DNA from: Sphaerisporangium rubeum
GTDB taxonomy: Bacteria; Actinomycetota; Actinomycetes; Streptosporangiales; Streptosporangiaceae
DNA length: 64,000 nt
Reading direction: 5' to 3'
NCBI RefSeq assembly: GCF_014207705.1
Contig: NZ_JACHIU010000001.1
Span: forward strand, 1 to 64,000
This document shows, in pieces, positions 7,504-16,272 of this stretch. The notes beneath the pieces are model-generated. The model was not told where the DNA came from. It was given only the letters and a program-made list of their open reading frames with translations, and ran no database searches. A program made the translations under genes and the position numbers. Every line of letters starts with the position of its first letter. The stretch's first letter is position 1.

Positions 7504-8253
7504 GTGATCGAGGTGAACGGCGCCGGACGGCGGTGGAGCATCGGCGAGCTGGCGCGGGCCACCGGCCTGACCGTGCGCACCCTGCACCACTACGACGAGA
7601 TCGGCCTGCTGAGCGCCGGTGAGCGCACGGCGGCGGGCCACCGCCGCTACACCGGCGCCGATCTGCGGCGGCTGTACCGGGTGCGTGCCCTGCGCGCGCT
7701 CGGGCTCTCCCTTGAGGAGATCGCGGACGCTCTCGCCGAGCCGGCACACATGCGGGACCTGCTCGACGCGCAGTTGCGCGAGCTGGACGCGCACGCCGCT
7801 CGGATCGCGGAGCTGCGCGAACAGATCCACGGTCTGCTCGGCAGGCTCCACGCGGCGCCGGAGCCCGATCCGGAAGATCTCATGACGACCTTGGAGATGA
7901 TGTCGATGCTGGAGAACCACTTCACCGCCGAGCAGCGGTCACGGCTGGCGGCACGCCGGGACGAGATGGGCCCCGAGGCCGTCGAGGCGGCGAGGACGCG
8001 ATGGGTGGAGCTGGTGGAGGAGCTCCTGCCGCACGTCGCGAACGGGACACCGGTGGACGATCCGCGGGTCGGCGAGCTGGTGGAACGCTGGGACGCGGTC
8101 GGTGCGGCGTTCCACGGAGGAGAGGACACCAAGGTCGCGGCACGGCGGATGTGGAGCGGCAACAGCGGTGAGCTGAGCCGCGCGCTGCCGTGGACGGCCG
8201 AGCAGCTGACCGGTCTGGTGGCCTATGTGAACCAGGTACGGGACGCACGCTGA
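7504..8253 (+). CDS. MerR-family regulator with TipAS-like ligand domain
   Basis: This 249-residue protein has a MerR winged helix (RWSIGELARATGLTVRTLHHYDEIGLL, residues ~9-35, here shown only by its ends RWSIGEL and HYDEIGLL), the HRRYTGADLRRL wing, a long coiled-coil dimerisation helix at about 95-120, and a C-terminal helical domain of about 120 residues like TipAS/SkgA antibiotic- or ligand-binding domains. Such proteins activate their own promoter and drug-export genes. The upstream neighbour is an EamA exporter in the same direction. The GTG start coincides with the predicted transcription start. Confidence 0.85.
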   Translation: MIEVNGAGRRWSIGELARATGLTVRTLHHYDEIGLLSAGERTAAGHRRYTGADLRRLYRVRALRALGLSLEEIADALAEPAHMRDLLDAQLRELDAHAARIAELREQIHGLLGRLHAAPEPDPEDLMTTLEMMSMLENHFTAEQRSRLAARRDEMGPEAVEAARTRWVELVEELLPHVANGTPVDDPRVGELVERWDAVGAAFHGGEDTKVAARRMWSGNSGELSRALPWTAEQLTGLVAYVNQVRDAR

Positions 8254-8314
8254 GCCGGGGGTTCGTACGGTATAAGTCACTAAGACCCCCTTGTCGGAGC
8301 AACGTGAGGCGCCG

Positions 8315-8785
8315 ATGCGATTCCGCCGCCGGGTGACCAAGGAGTTGTCCTGTGAGGTCGGCGCCCCTGCCGAGCGGGTGTTCTCGGTGTTCTCCGAGGT
8401 CGGCAACCACATCGGCAGGCATCCCTTCCTGCGGGAGATCGACGTCCACGGCGATCGGTACGAGGACGGCACCCGCCACCTGGAGTTCACCGCCGTCGAG
8501 CGGATCCCGGTGGCGGGGGTGCCGATCAACAGCAGGATCCGCGCGCGGCAGCGGATCGACCCGGCGGGGTTGTGGTACGAGGTCGACACGTGGACCGCGC
8601 CGGGTGTGGTCACCCACCAGAGAGCGGTCTTCCATGACCTCGGCGACGGCCGTACCCGCGTGGCCGAGCGCATGACCTTCGAGGCGAACGCGCTGCTCAT
8701 CGGGTTCACCGTCAGCCAAGGCGTGGCGGCGCACGAGCGGACCCTCGCGGCGCTCAAGGAGGCCGTGGAGAACGGCGAGCCGTGA
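8315..8785 (+). CDS. SRPBCC-family protein (polyketide cyclase/START-like)
   Basis: This 156-residue single-domain protein starts at ATG 8315 with GAGG 7 nt upstream. It has the SRPBCC layout: an N-terminal strand followed by APAERVFSVFSEV, a helix-grip core with WYEVDTW and TRVAERMTFEA, and a long C-terminal helix. These proteins bind hydrophobic ligands in a deep pocket; this one has no recognisable catalytic residues. It follows the MerR gene by 61 bp with a TATAAG hexamer at 8271-8276 that could be a -10 element. Confidence 0.7.
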   Translation: MRFRRRVTKELSCEVGAPAERVFSVFSEVGNHIGRHPFLREIDVHGDRYEDGTRHLEFTAVERIPVAGVPINSRIRARQRIDPAGLWYEVDTWTAPGVVTHQRAVFHDLGDGRTRVAERMTFEANALLIGFTVSQGVAAHERTLAALKEAVENGEP

Positions 8786-8810
8786 CCGGCGGAGCCGCGA
8801 GGAAAATGTC

Positions 8811-8826
8811 GGTGGCGTGCGCCACC
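8811..8826. promoter_or_regulatory. 7-bp inverted repeat upstream of VOC gene
   Basis: GGTGGCG-TG-CGCCACC forms a nearly spacer-free palindrome 9 nt upstream of the VOC start codon. It could be an operator or an RNA hairpin over the start region; no regulator is identified. Confidence 0.35.
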
Positions 8827-8834
8827 ATGACGGC

Positions 8835-9206
8835 ATGCTCGATCACTTCGGAGTTCAGTGCGCCGACATGGCGGCCAGTTCCTCGTTCTACGACACCGTG
8901 CTCACCCCGCTCGGCAGCGGCCGGGTCATGGATTTCGGCGTCGCCATCGGGTACGGCCCACCATCCGAACCGATGTTCTGGATCAGCGCGCAGGAGACCG
9001 GCGAGGGGTTCAGGGAGTCGCACATCGCCTTCGCCGCGGCGGACCGCGCGTCGGTTCGCGCGTTCTTCGACGCGGCCGTGGGTCACGGCGCCGCCGTCCT
9101 GCATGAGCCGCGTCTGTGGCCTGAGTACCACCCCGACTACTACGGGGCCTTCGTCCGCGACCCTGACGGCAACAACGTGGAAGCGGTCTGCCACAAGCCC
9201 GAGTAG
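8835..9206 (+). CDS. VOC-family (glyoxalase/dioxygenase-like) protein
   Basis: This 123-residue protein of the vicinal-oxygen-chelate fold begins MLDHFGVQCADMAAS. The N-terminal metal-ligand position is His (DHFGVQ), the middle one HIAF, and the C-terminal VRDPDGNNVEAVCH carries the usual Glu. All three ligand positions are present, so a metal-dependent enzyme or a metal-binding resistance protein is possible. The exact reaction is unknown. No clear ribosome site is seen; an in-frame GTG lies six codons upstream. Confidence 0.75.
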   Translation: MLDHFGVQCADMAASSSFYDTVLTPLGSGRVMDFGVAIGYGPPSEPMFWISAQETGEGFRESHIAFAAADRASVRAFFDAAVGHGAAVLHEPRLWPEYHPDYYGAFVRDPDGNNVEAVCHKPE

Positions 9207-9268
9207 GCGCCGCACGTCCTCGTGCCGGGTCGCGCTCCGGCGTCCCGGCGCGCAGGAGAGCGGTCCTC

Positions 9269-10450
9269 ATGGGGATTGAGCGGCCGTTCTGGCGGGCCAT
9301 CGCGGTCTATCGCGTCGCGTCGCTGTGTTACGCCGCCGTCCTGCTGCTGTCCGCCGGAGGGTACGCACGTCCCGTGGCGGGCTGGGCCGTCTTCGCCGTC
9401 ATGGCGTTGTGGACGGCCGGCGCGACCTACTGGTACGCCAGCAGGCCCGGTCGCGTGCTCGTGGCGACCGACCTGCTCGTGACCGTGGTGTGCCTGCTCG
9501 CCTCGCGGTACGTCCAAGGGCCCGAAGCCGGGCCGTCCGGGGTCATGCCGGTGACGGCCACCTGGGTCGGCGGACCCGTGCTCGCCTGGGCCGTGTACGG
9601 CGGACGCCGCGCCGGCGCGACGGCCGCGATCGTGCTGTCGGCCGCCGACCAGTGGGTGCGCGGTGCGCGTGAGCTCGACTTCGGCGTCCTTCTCAAGGGG
9701 GCCGTGCTGATGCTGATGGCCGGTGTGGTGGTCGGCCATGTGGCCCGCCTCGCCAAGCAGGCCGAGGCGCGGCTGCAGCGGGCCGTCGAGATCGAGGCCG
9801 CGGGCCGGGAACGCGAACGGCTCGCGCGGGGCATCCACGACTCGGTGCTCCAGGTCCTGGCCCTGGTGCAACGGCGTGGCCAGGAGATCGGCGGTGCGGC
9901 CGCCGAGCTCGGCAGGCTCGCCGGGGAGCAGGAGGTGGCGCTGCGCGAGCTGATCCGCAGCGAACCGGCCCCGCCTGACGAGCACTCCGAGAGCAGCCGG
10001 GCCCTGGTCGATGTGAGCGCGCTGCTGCGCCGCCTCGGCACGGCGTCGGTCACCGTGTCCACCCCCGCGGCCCCGCTGCTGCTCCCCGCGGCGCACGCGC
10101 GCGAGGTCGCCGCGGCGGCCGGAGCGGCGCTGGACAACGTCAGGCGGCACTGCGGCGCGGACGCGCGGGCCTGGGTGCTCGCCGACAGCGGCGAAGGCAC
10201 CGTCATCGTGACCGTCAGGGACAACGGGCCCGGCATCCCCGACGGACGCCTGCGGGAGGCCGAGGCGGAGGGACGGCTCGGCATCGCCAGGTCGATCCGC
10301 GGCCGGATGGCCGACCTCGGCGGCACGGTGAGCGTCGTGTCGCATCCCGGTCAGGGCACCGAGATAGAGCTGACGGTCCCGGTTCCCGAGGACGATCGGG
10401 GTCCGCGTACCGGATGGCGCGGCCTAGAGTGGCGGACGTGGAGGCCGTGA
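9269..10450 (+). CDS. Membrane sensor histidine kinase (MacS-like)
   Basis: This 393-residue two-component kinase has five or six N-terminal membrane helices (residues ~10-160) and no large extracytoplasmic domain. A short coiled coil leads to the phospho-acceptor helix ERERLARGIHDSVLQVLALV, with the His at about residue 190. The HATPase_c domain shows DNVRRHCG (N box region), DNGPGIPDG and GLGIA-like RLGIARSI. It resembles the MacS subfamily. The adjacent response-regulator gene overlaps its stop codon, so the two form one pair; the signal is unknown. Confidence 0.88.
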   Translation: MGIERPFWRAIAVYRVASLCYAAVLLLSAGGYARPVAGWAVFAVMALWTAGATYWYASRPGRVLVATDLLVTVVCLLASRYVQGPEAGPSGVMPVTATWVGGPVLAWAVYGGRRAGATAAIVLSAADQWVRGARELDFGVLLKGAVLMLMAGVVVGHVARLAKQAEARLQRAVEIEAAGRERERLARGIHDSVLQVLALVQRRGQEIGGAAAELGRLAGEQEVALRELIRSEPAPPDEHSESSRALVDVSALLRRLGTASVTVSTPAAPLLLPAAHAREVAAAAGAALDNVRRHCGADARAWVLADSGEGTVIVTVRDNGPGIPDGRLREAEAEGRLGIARSIRGRMADLGGTVSVVSHPGQGTEIELTVPVPEDDRGPRTGWRGLEWRTWRP

Positions 10451-11085
10451 GGGTGATGGTGGTCGACGACCACCCGATGTGGCGGGACGCCGTCGCGCGC
10501 GACCTCACCGACGCGGGATACGACGTGGTGGCCACCACCGGCCTCGGCGCGCAGGCGCTGCGCGTCGCCGGTGCGGTACGGCCGCACGTCGTCGTCCTCG
10601 ATCTGCGTCTGCCTGATCTGTCCGGGGTCGAGGTGGCACGCGGGCTGTCGGCGGCCGATCACGCGCCGCGGATCCTGGTGCTGTCGGCGAGCGGGGAACA
10701 GCAGGACGTGCTGGAGGCCGTCAAGGCAGGCGCCTCGGGATATCTCCTGAAATCGGCGAGCAGGGAGGAGTTCCTCGACGCCGTGCGGCGCACCCTGGAA
10801 GGCGACGCCGTGTTCACGCCGGGGCTGGCCGGCCTGGTCCTCGGGGAGTACCGCAGGCTCGCCACCCGGCCGTCCCCGAGCGACGGCCCCCGGCTGACCG
10901 AACGGGAGACCGAGGTGTTGCGCCTGGTCGCCAAGGGTCTGTCGTACCGGCAGATCGCGGAGCGGCTCGTGCTGTCCCACCGCACGGTGCAGAACCACGT
11001 GCAGAACACCTTGAGCAAGCTGCAACTCCACAACCGCGGTGAGCTCATGAGGTACGCGCTTGAGCGCGGGATCGACGGGGACTGA
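10438..11085 (+). CDS. NarL/FixJ-family response regulator
   Basis: This 215-residue protein has an N-terminal receiver domain (acidic pair in VVDDHPMW, phospho-acceptor Asp in VVLDLRLPDLSG, conserved Thr/Ser and Lys in LSASGE and YLLKSASREEF) and a C-terminal LuxR helix-turn-helix (LTERETEVLRLVAKGLSYRQ, then VQNHVQNTLSKL). The GTG at 10438 lies within the kinase gene, whose stop is at 10448-10450, so translation is coupled. An in-frame GTG at 10447 is an alternative. It is the partner of the MacS-like kinase. Confidence 0.88.
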   Translation: MEAVRVMVVDDHPMWRDAVARDLTDAGYDVVATTGLGAQALRVAGAVRPHVVVLDLRLPDLSGVEVARGLSAADHAPRILVLSASGEQQDVLEAVKAGASGYLLKSASREEFLDAVRRTLEGDAVFTPGLAGLVLGEYRRLATRPSPSDGPRLTERETEVLRLVAKGLSYRQIAERLVLSHRTVQNHVQNTLSKLQLHNRGELMRYALERGIDGD

Positions 11086-11142
11086 CGCCGCACGCCGTCC
11101 CCGCTCCCTGTCCCGTGTCCCCGCCCCCGTGCGGGGGACCGG

Positions 11143-11433
11143 TCAGATCTTCTCCACTTTGAACGGGTCGTGCTCGGCGAGCAGTTTGTCGAGCCTGGCC
11201 TGGTCGACGCGGCTCGTCACGTGGGTGATCTCCTGGCGGTCGCGTACGCACTTGGCGAGGACGAAGGACGAGGTCACCGTGTACAGCACACCGACGGCAA
11301 GGAACGCACGCACCCACGTGTCGACCGGCAGGTACAGGATGCCGATGACGACGCTGCCGAGCGCGAGGCAGAACGACAGGACGCACTGCATGTAGTAAAC
11401 GGTCGTCATGGTCGGTTGGACTGGTTTCGTCAT
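11143..11433 (-). CDS. YiaA/YiaB-family two-helix membrane protein
   Basis: This 96-residue inner-membrane protein has two hydrophobic helices (about residues 12-35 and 42-64) followed by a charged C-terminal tail (DRQEITHVTSRVDQARLDKL). The arrangement matches the YiaA/B two-helix domain, a family without an assigned function. It is convergent with the response-regulator gene and tail-to-head with the SARP gene. The start is uncertain: ATG 11433 is preferred, and an ATG twelve codons upstream also fits the frame. Confidence 0.7.
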   Translation of the reverse strand: MTKPVQPTMTTVYYMQCVLSFCLALGSVVIGILYLPVDTWVRAFLAVGVLYTVTSSFVLAKCVRDRQEITHVTSRVDQARLDKLLAEHDPFKVEKI

Positions 11434-11548
11434 ACTCTCAAGGCTCGGCCGTCGCCGCCGTACCGGCATGAGTACACCTACTCAGTCCTCCCTGTGGACG
11501 CACCTGAGTGCCCCGCGCACACGAGAGGGCCGGATCACGGCTCGCGCC

Positions 11549-14500
11549 TCACCCCATGCGGAAGGTTCGGCGCACCCCGGCCCACGAGACCTCGCGTGCA
11601 CCGTCGTCCTCTGGGCCGGCCTCCCGGCACGGAGGGGTCGCGCGCGTCCACGTGTACGCCGACTGGGTGTCGAGCTCCGGTGCGAGCCTGCCCGCCTCCG
11701 GAGCGCCGATGCGTTCGTAGACCGTGAGCGCCTGCCGGAGCAGCCTCGCGGCGGTGTCACGCTCGCCGAGCGCCTCGGCCGCTCTGCCGTCACCCTCCAG
11801 AGCACGGGCCTCCTCCAGCCTGTTGGGTATGGCACGCGCGAGCCGCAGCGCCGCACCGTGGTGCAGGCGGGCCTGCGCCGGGTCGCCGCACGTCAGCGAC
11901 AGAGAGCCTGTGTTGTTGAGGGTTTCGGCCTCACCGTCCCTGTCGCCGATCCGCCGATGGATCTCAAGGGCCCTGCGCAGCAATTCCGCGGCTTCCCGCA
12001 GATCCCCGCTCAGCGAACGGACGACCCCGAGCCGGTTCAGTGCCGCCGCCTGCCCGCGGCGGTCACCGATCTCGCGGTAGATGCCGAGAGCCTGCCGCAG
12101 CATCGTGGTGGCACCCGGCCGGTCGCCGCCACGCCACCGTGCCGTCGCGAGCGCGACGAGCGCGTTGGCCTGACCGAGCCGGTCGCCGACCTGCCGGCAG
12201 ATCGCGAGGGCCCGCGACAGGTCCACGTCCGCACCGGAGGTGTCCCCTGTGAGCAACCGGAGGGTGCCGAAATCGGTGAGCGCGACGGCCTCGCCGTGCC
12301 GGTCCCCGATCTCGCGGTAGATGTCGAGCGCCTGCCACAGCAGCACCCGCGCACCGCCGTAGTCCGCGCTCAGCCACCCGACGACACCGAGGATGTGCAG
12401 GTCGGAAGCCTGGTCGAGGCGTTCACCGACCTCTCGGTGGAGGTCGAGCGCCTGCCGGAGCATCCGGTTGGCGGCGGCGTGGCACCCGGTCAGGGTCCTG
12501 ACCACACCGAGCTCGTGCAGTGCGTGGGCCTCACCGCGCCGGTCTCCGGCCTCCCGGCAGATGTCCCTCGCCTCGCGCAGCAGGTCCGTCGCACCCGGGT
12601 GGTCCCCCATGAGGCAGAGGATCCCCGCGAGGTCGGTCATGGCGATCACGTGACCGCACCGGTCACCGCTGCGCGCTGTCGCGTCCACAGCCGCGCGGTG
12701 CAGGTCGGAGGCGAGGGACCACGGACCTTCGGCACGCAGATAGGAGGCGACGGCCGCGGTGAGTGCCGCCATCCGGGCCGGACGGCGTTCGGCCGCCTTC
12801 TCGATGTACGCGAGCAGGTTGCCGCGCTCGTCGTTCAGCCATCGTCGCGCCTCGTCCCTCGTCCGCAGTTCGGGTGCCGCGGCCGGCACCGCCGGCACCG
12901 GGGTGACCGTGGGACGGCTGAGCCGGGCCAGGCGGGTGTCAGCGCGTGCCGCGGTGTGCTGGTAGTAGTCGAGCAGCCGTTCCACGGCCTGTTCGCGTTC
13001 GCCGGCGGGATCGGCGGCGGCGAGCACACGCGCGTACTCACGGATGAGGTCGTGCATGCGGTACCGCCGGAAGGCGTGTTCGTTGACGAGATGGTCCCCC
13101 TGCAGCGCGTCGAGGTGCGCGACCACCTCGTGATGGGGAAGCCCGGTCAGCGCGGCGGCCGCGTAGGTGTCGATGTCCACGCCGGAGTGCAGGCCGAGGT
13201 GGCGGAAGACGCGCTGCCGGTCGGCGGTCAGGTGGCGGTAGGACAGGTCGAAGGCGGCGCCGACGGTGTGGTTCTCCGCCGTGACGACGAGCAGTCTGGC
13301 GGCCGTCTCGGCGATCAGGTCCCCCATGCTCCAGGCGCGGTGTTTGGTGAACAACCGGGCCAGCAGAGAGATCGCCAGCGGCAGGTGACCGCACATGGCG
13401 ACCAGTTCCCCGACCCGCGCCGGCTCGCTCGCCGCGCGCGGAGCCAGACGCAGGAACATCTGCTGCGCCTCGTCGGGATGCAGGGTCGCCAGTGAGACGG
13501 TGTCGACCGCGGCCGGCAGGTCACCCAGGTGACGGCGGCTGGTGATCAGTACGAGGCTCCCCGCCGCGCCGGGCAGGAGTGGCGCCACCTGGTCGCTGCC
13601 TGCGGCGTTGTCGAGGATCAGCAGCGCGCGTTTGCCCGCCATCCGGTCCCGCCACATCGCCGCGCGTTCCTCCAGCCCTTCGGGGAGGTCACGGGGATCC
13701 AGCCCGTCGGCGGCCAGCAGGACGCCGAGCGCGTCGGCGGGCTCGGTCGGCTGCCGTCCCGCGGTGTGCGCGTGCAGGTCCACGAAGAGCTGCCTGTCGG
13801 GGAACAGGTCGGCGACAAGATGGCCGACGTGGACCGCCAGCGCCGTCTTGCCGACCCCCGGCATGCCGTCGACGGCGTGGACGGCGACCATGCGGCCCGT
13901 GTGCGCCGCTTCGGTGGCCTTGGCGATGATCTCGCGCACCTGTGTGCCCCGGCCGGCGAAACCGGTGAGGTCGGCCGGCAGCGTGCACGCCACCGGCGTG
14001 ACCGGCGGCGGCGTGGGGCCGCTCCGCGGGGCCGCGTGCGGGACGGCGGCCGGCGTGACCAGCGCCTGGTCGGCGGTGAGGATCTGCCGGTGCAGCCGTT
14101 GCAGCAGCGGCCCGGGGTCGGCACCCATCTGTTCGGCCAGGCAGCGGCGTACGTGCGCGTAGTGCTCCAGCGCGCGGGCCTGACGACCGCTGCGATACAG
14201 GGCGAGCATGTACTGACCGGCCAGGCGTTCGTCCAGCGGGTCGTCCTCGGCCCAGTCGCGCAGGTCGGCGAGGAGCGCGGTGTGCAGCCCGCGGCGTAAC
14301 TGGATGTCGGTGAGGTCCAGTCGCGCCGCCTGACGCTGATGGATCAGCGTCCTGCGCAACGAACTGATCCACGGGGTGTCGAGGCCGGTGAAGGGCTCTC
14401 CGCGCCACAACTCGAGCGCCTGCTCGAACGTAGCCGCGGCCAGCTCGTCGTCGCCGGTCGCGCGAGCGCTGCCGAGCAGCGAGCGGAACCGTCGTACGTC

Positions 14501-14800
14501 GACCGCGGACGGGTCGCAGGTGAGCTGGTAGCCGGTCGACCGCCAGGCGATCGTGACGTCCTGAGCGGACGCGAGCGCACGGCGCAACAGGGTCACGCTG
14601 TGCTGCACCGCGCCGCGCGGCCGCCGGGGCAGCCGGCGTGTGCCCCACACGCGGTCGATCAGCTCGTCGACGGGGACCGTGCGGTTCGCCTCGATCAGCA
14701 GCACCGCCAGAACGCATTTCAGTTGACCATAACCGATAATAATAGGCCGCCTGTCAATGGTGGCCTCTATATCGCCGAGCAGACGGAACCGGGCTGCCAT
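11549..14800 (-). CDS. SARP-family regulator with NB-ARC and eight 40-residue repeats (AfsR-like)
   Basis: This 1083-residue regulator has four parts: an OmpR-type winged helix (residues ~5-95), the bacterial transcriptional-activation domain BTAD (~100-245), an NB-ARC ATPase (P-loop GMPGVGKTA at 312-320, LLILDNA Walker B, HLPLAISLLARL near 450) and a C-terminal array of eight TPR-like units of exactly 40 residues (712-1031). SARPs recruit RNA polymerase at direct repeats near -35 and switch on antibiotic clusters. The gene diverges from the seven-gene operon at 15 kb, whose upstream region holds 11-bp direct repeats of the expected kind, so it is the likely pathway activator. Confidence 0.92.
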   Translation of the reverse strand: MAARFRLLGDIEATIDRRPIIIGYGQLKCVLAVLLIEANRTVPVDELIDRVWGTRRLPRRPRGAVQHSVTLLRRALASAQDVTIAWRSTGYQLTCDPSAVDVRRFRSLLGSARATGDDELAAATFEQALELWRGEPFTGLDTPWISSLRRTLIHQRQAARLDLTDIQLRRGLHTALLADLRDWAEDDPLDERLAGQYMLALYRSGRQARALEHYAHVRRCLAEQMGADPGPLLQRLHRQILTADQALVTPAAVPHAAPRSGPTPPPVTPVACTLPADLTGFAGRGTQVREIIAKATEAAHTGRMVAVHAVDGMPGVGKTALAVHVGHLVADLFPDRQLFVDLHAHTAGRQPTEPADALGVLLAADGLDPRDLPEGLEERAAMWRDRMAGKRALLILDNAAGSDQVAPLLPGAAGSLVLITSRRHLGDLPAAVDTVSLATLHPDEAQQMFLRLAPRAASEPARVGELVAMCGHLPLAISLLARLFTKHRAWSMGDLIAETAARLLVVTAENHTVGAAFDLSYRHLTADRQRVFRHLGLHSGVDIDTYAAAALTGLPHHEVVAHLDALQGDHLVNEHAFRRYRMHDLIREYARVLAAADPAGEREQAVERLLDYYQHTAARADTRLARLSRPTVTPVPAVPAAAPELRTRDEARRWLNDERGNLLAYIEKAAERRPARMAALTAAVASYLRAEGPWSLASDLHRAAVDATARSGDRCGHVIAMTDLAGILCLMGDHPGATDLLREARDICREAGDRRGEAHALHELGVVRTLTGCHAAANRMLRQALDLHREVGERLDQASDLHILGVVGWLSADYGGARVLLWQALDIYREIGDRHGEAVALTDFGTLRLLTGDTSGADVDLSRALAICRQVGDRLGQANALVALATARWRGGDRPGATTMLRQALGIYREIGDRRGQAAALNRLGVVRSLSGDLREAAELLRRALEIHRRIGDRDGEAETLNNTGSLSLTCGDPAQARLHHGAALRLARAIPNRLEEARALEGDGRAAEALGERDTAARLLRQALTVYERIGAPEAGRLAPELDTQSAYTWTRATPPCREAGPEDDGAREVSWAGVRRTFRMG
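11708..12667 (-). repeat. Eight tandem 120-bp units encoding TPR-like repeats
   Basis: Within the SARP gene, residues 712-1031 divide without gaps into eight 40-residue units, each opening with GDR or a variant (GER, PNR) and closing with a helix like RQALDIYREI. At DNA level this gives a 120-bp period. The units are diverged in sequence, yet none differs in length. Confidence 0.85.
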
Positions 14801-14941
14801 GGTGCCCCAATTGTCGATGCGGGTTCGAATGCCAGCGTAGGCGTTTCACGCGCTACCGGTATGCCGCGAAATTGCGCTATTCACCGGCTGCTCGAACGCC
14901 GGCGCCGCCTCCGCTATCAGGCCTGTGACCTGGTCACTCAA

Positions 14942-14985
14942 GCACCACCAATGCGTTGCCAACGCGTTGCCAATGTCCTGCCCTG
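14942..14985 (+). promoter_or_regulatory. 11-bp direct repeats, probable SARP operator
   Basis: GCGTTGCCAAC (14953-14963) and GCGTTGCCAAT (14964-14974) are adjacent and differ only at the last base. Weaker copies flank them at 14942-14952 (7 of 11 match) and 14975-14985. SARP activators bind heptamer repeats on an 11-bp period just upstream of a poor -10 element. The block lies 58-100 bp upstream of the ATP-grasp start and faces the operon. The -10 itself is not clear; CATGCT at 14986-14991 is a weak candidate. Confidence 0.65.
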
Positions 14986-15042
14986 CATGCTTGGCCGCGC
15001 GGAAATGAGGTGCTGATGCGAGGCTGGGAGGCTGAAGGACCG

Positions 15043-16272
15043 ATGACCGCTGAGCGAGTGGTAGCGGTGGTGGACCCGGTGGCGGCAGGAGCGCCGTACG
15101 GGGCGGAGATAAGAGCTATGGGGCTCTCCGCGGTCGGTGTTCTGACACGCGATTTCGCGGATCCGTACACAGCACGGTCACTGCGTGACGAGGACTACGT
15201 CGAGGTCTTCAGGCACCGGGACATGGCCGACACGATCGGCCGCCTGCGAAGGCACGGGGTGGCGGCGGTCGTGCCGGGGGACCAGATGGCGCTGGAGTAC
15301 AGCGACCTGTTCGCCGACGCGCTGAACCTCACGGGAAACCCGGCGGACACCGTCGCCGCCAGGTTCAACAAAGCGACCATGAAGGCGCACTGGGACCGGC
15401 ACGGCGTGCCGTGCGCCGGCTGGTTCGAGTCCGGGGACCTCGGCGAGGTCCTCGCCTGGTCCGAGCGCCGCGGCTATCCGGTCGTGCTCAAGCCGAACGC
15501 CTCGACGGGCTCGTGTCACGTGTTCGTCTGCGCCGACGAGCACGAGGTCGTCAAGGCGTTCGAGGTCATCACCCAGGTGCCGGACCCGGACGGGAACCGG
15601 TACGACACCGTGCTCGCCGAGGAGTACCTCGACGGCGACGAGTACTTCATGAACCTCCTCCACGACGGCACGGGCCACAGCGAGGTCGTGTCCCTGGCGC
15701 GGTACGAGAAGCTCCAGCGCGACGGCCGGGCCAGCATCTACCGCACGATCCGGTCCATGCCGCTGGACGACCCGCTGGTGAGCGAGGTGCTGCCGCACAT
15801 CCAGGCCGCCAACGCGGCCATCGGCGTGCGTATCGGGATCAACGACACCGAGTTCAAGATGACCTCACGCGGCCTTCGCGTCATCGAGGTCAACAACCGG
15901 CTGCCGGGTGCGGGGACACCGCGCATGATCCACCGCTGCTCCGGCCTGAACTGCTACCAGGAGACCGTGCGGCTGTTCCTCGGCGAGCACACGCCGCCGG
16001 CCGGGCCGTACCGCTTCGACCGGCACTACGCGGTGTGCTGCCTCGTCAACGACCACGCCGGACGGGTCACCGGCTACGAAGGTCTCGACGAGGTCGGCCG
16101 GCTCCCCTCGTACGCCGAGACGCGGATCATCGCGGACGTGGGCCGCGACTGGCCGGTGACGACCGACCTCGCGAGCGCGTGGGCCCTGGTGTGGCTGGTC
16201 AACGAGGACCAGGAGCAGCTGGACAGGGACACCGCCACGGTGCATTCCCGCATGAGGGTCGTCGTCGCGTGA
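15043..16272 (+). CDS. ATP-grasp ligase
   Basis: This 409-residue enzyme is the first gene of the operon. It has an ATP-grasp domain with the nucleotide-binding Lys at 150 (VVLKPNASTGS), a hinge VLAEEYLDGDEYFMN at about 190-204, and the metal-binding EVNNRLPG at 282-289 (Glu282, Asn284, Arg286). Stand-alone ATP-grasp proteins of this size activate a carboxylate as acyl phosphate and join it to an amine, often making dipeptides or amino-acid amides. The substrate is unknown. Start: ATG 15043 has AAGGA 3 nt upstream; ATG 15016, after GAGGTG, is also possible. The stop overlaps the next start as GTGA. Confidence 0.88.
   Translation: MTAERVVAVVDPVAAGAPYGAEIRAMGLSAVGVLTRDFADPYTARSLRDEDYVEVFRHRDMADTIGRLRRHGVAAVVPGDQMALEYSDLFADALNLTGNPADTVAARFNKATMKAHWDRHGVPCAGWFESGDLGEVLAWSERRGYPVVLKPNASTGSCHVFVCADEHEVVKAFEVITQVPDPDGNRYDTVLAEEYLDGDEYFMNLLHDGTGHSEVVSLARYEKLQRDGRASIYRTIRSMPLDDPLVSEVLPHIQAANAAIGVRIGINDTEFKMTSRGLRVIEVNNRLPGAGTPRMIHRCSGLNCYQETVRLFLGEHTPPAGPYRFDRHYAVCCLVNDHAGRVTGYEGLDEVGRLPSYAETRIIADVGRDWPVTTDLASAWALVWLVNEDQEQLDRDTATVHSRMRVVVA

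Noticed and set aside
11708..12667. 120-bp periodic DNA considered as a CRISPR or satellite array
   Set aside because: It is an open coding region for TPR-like protein repeats; the units diverge and have no spacer pattern.
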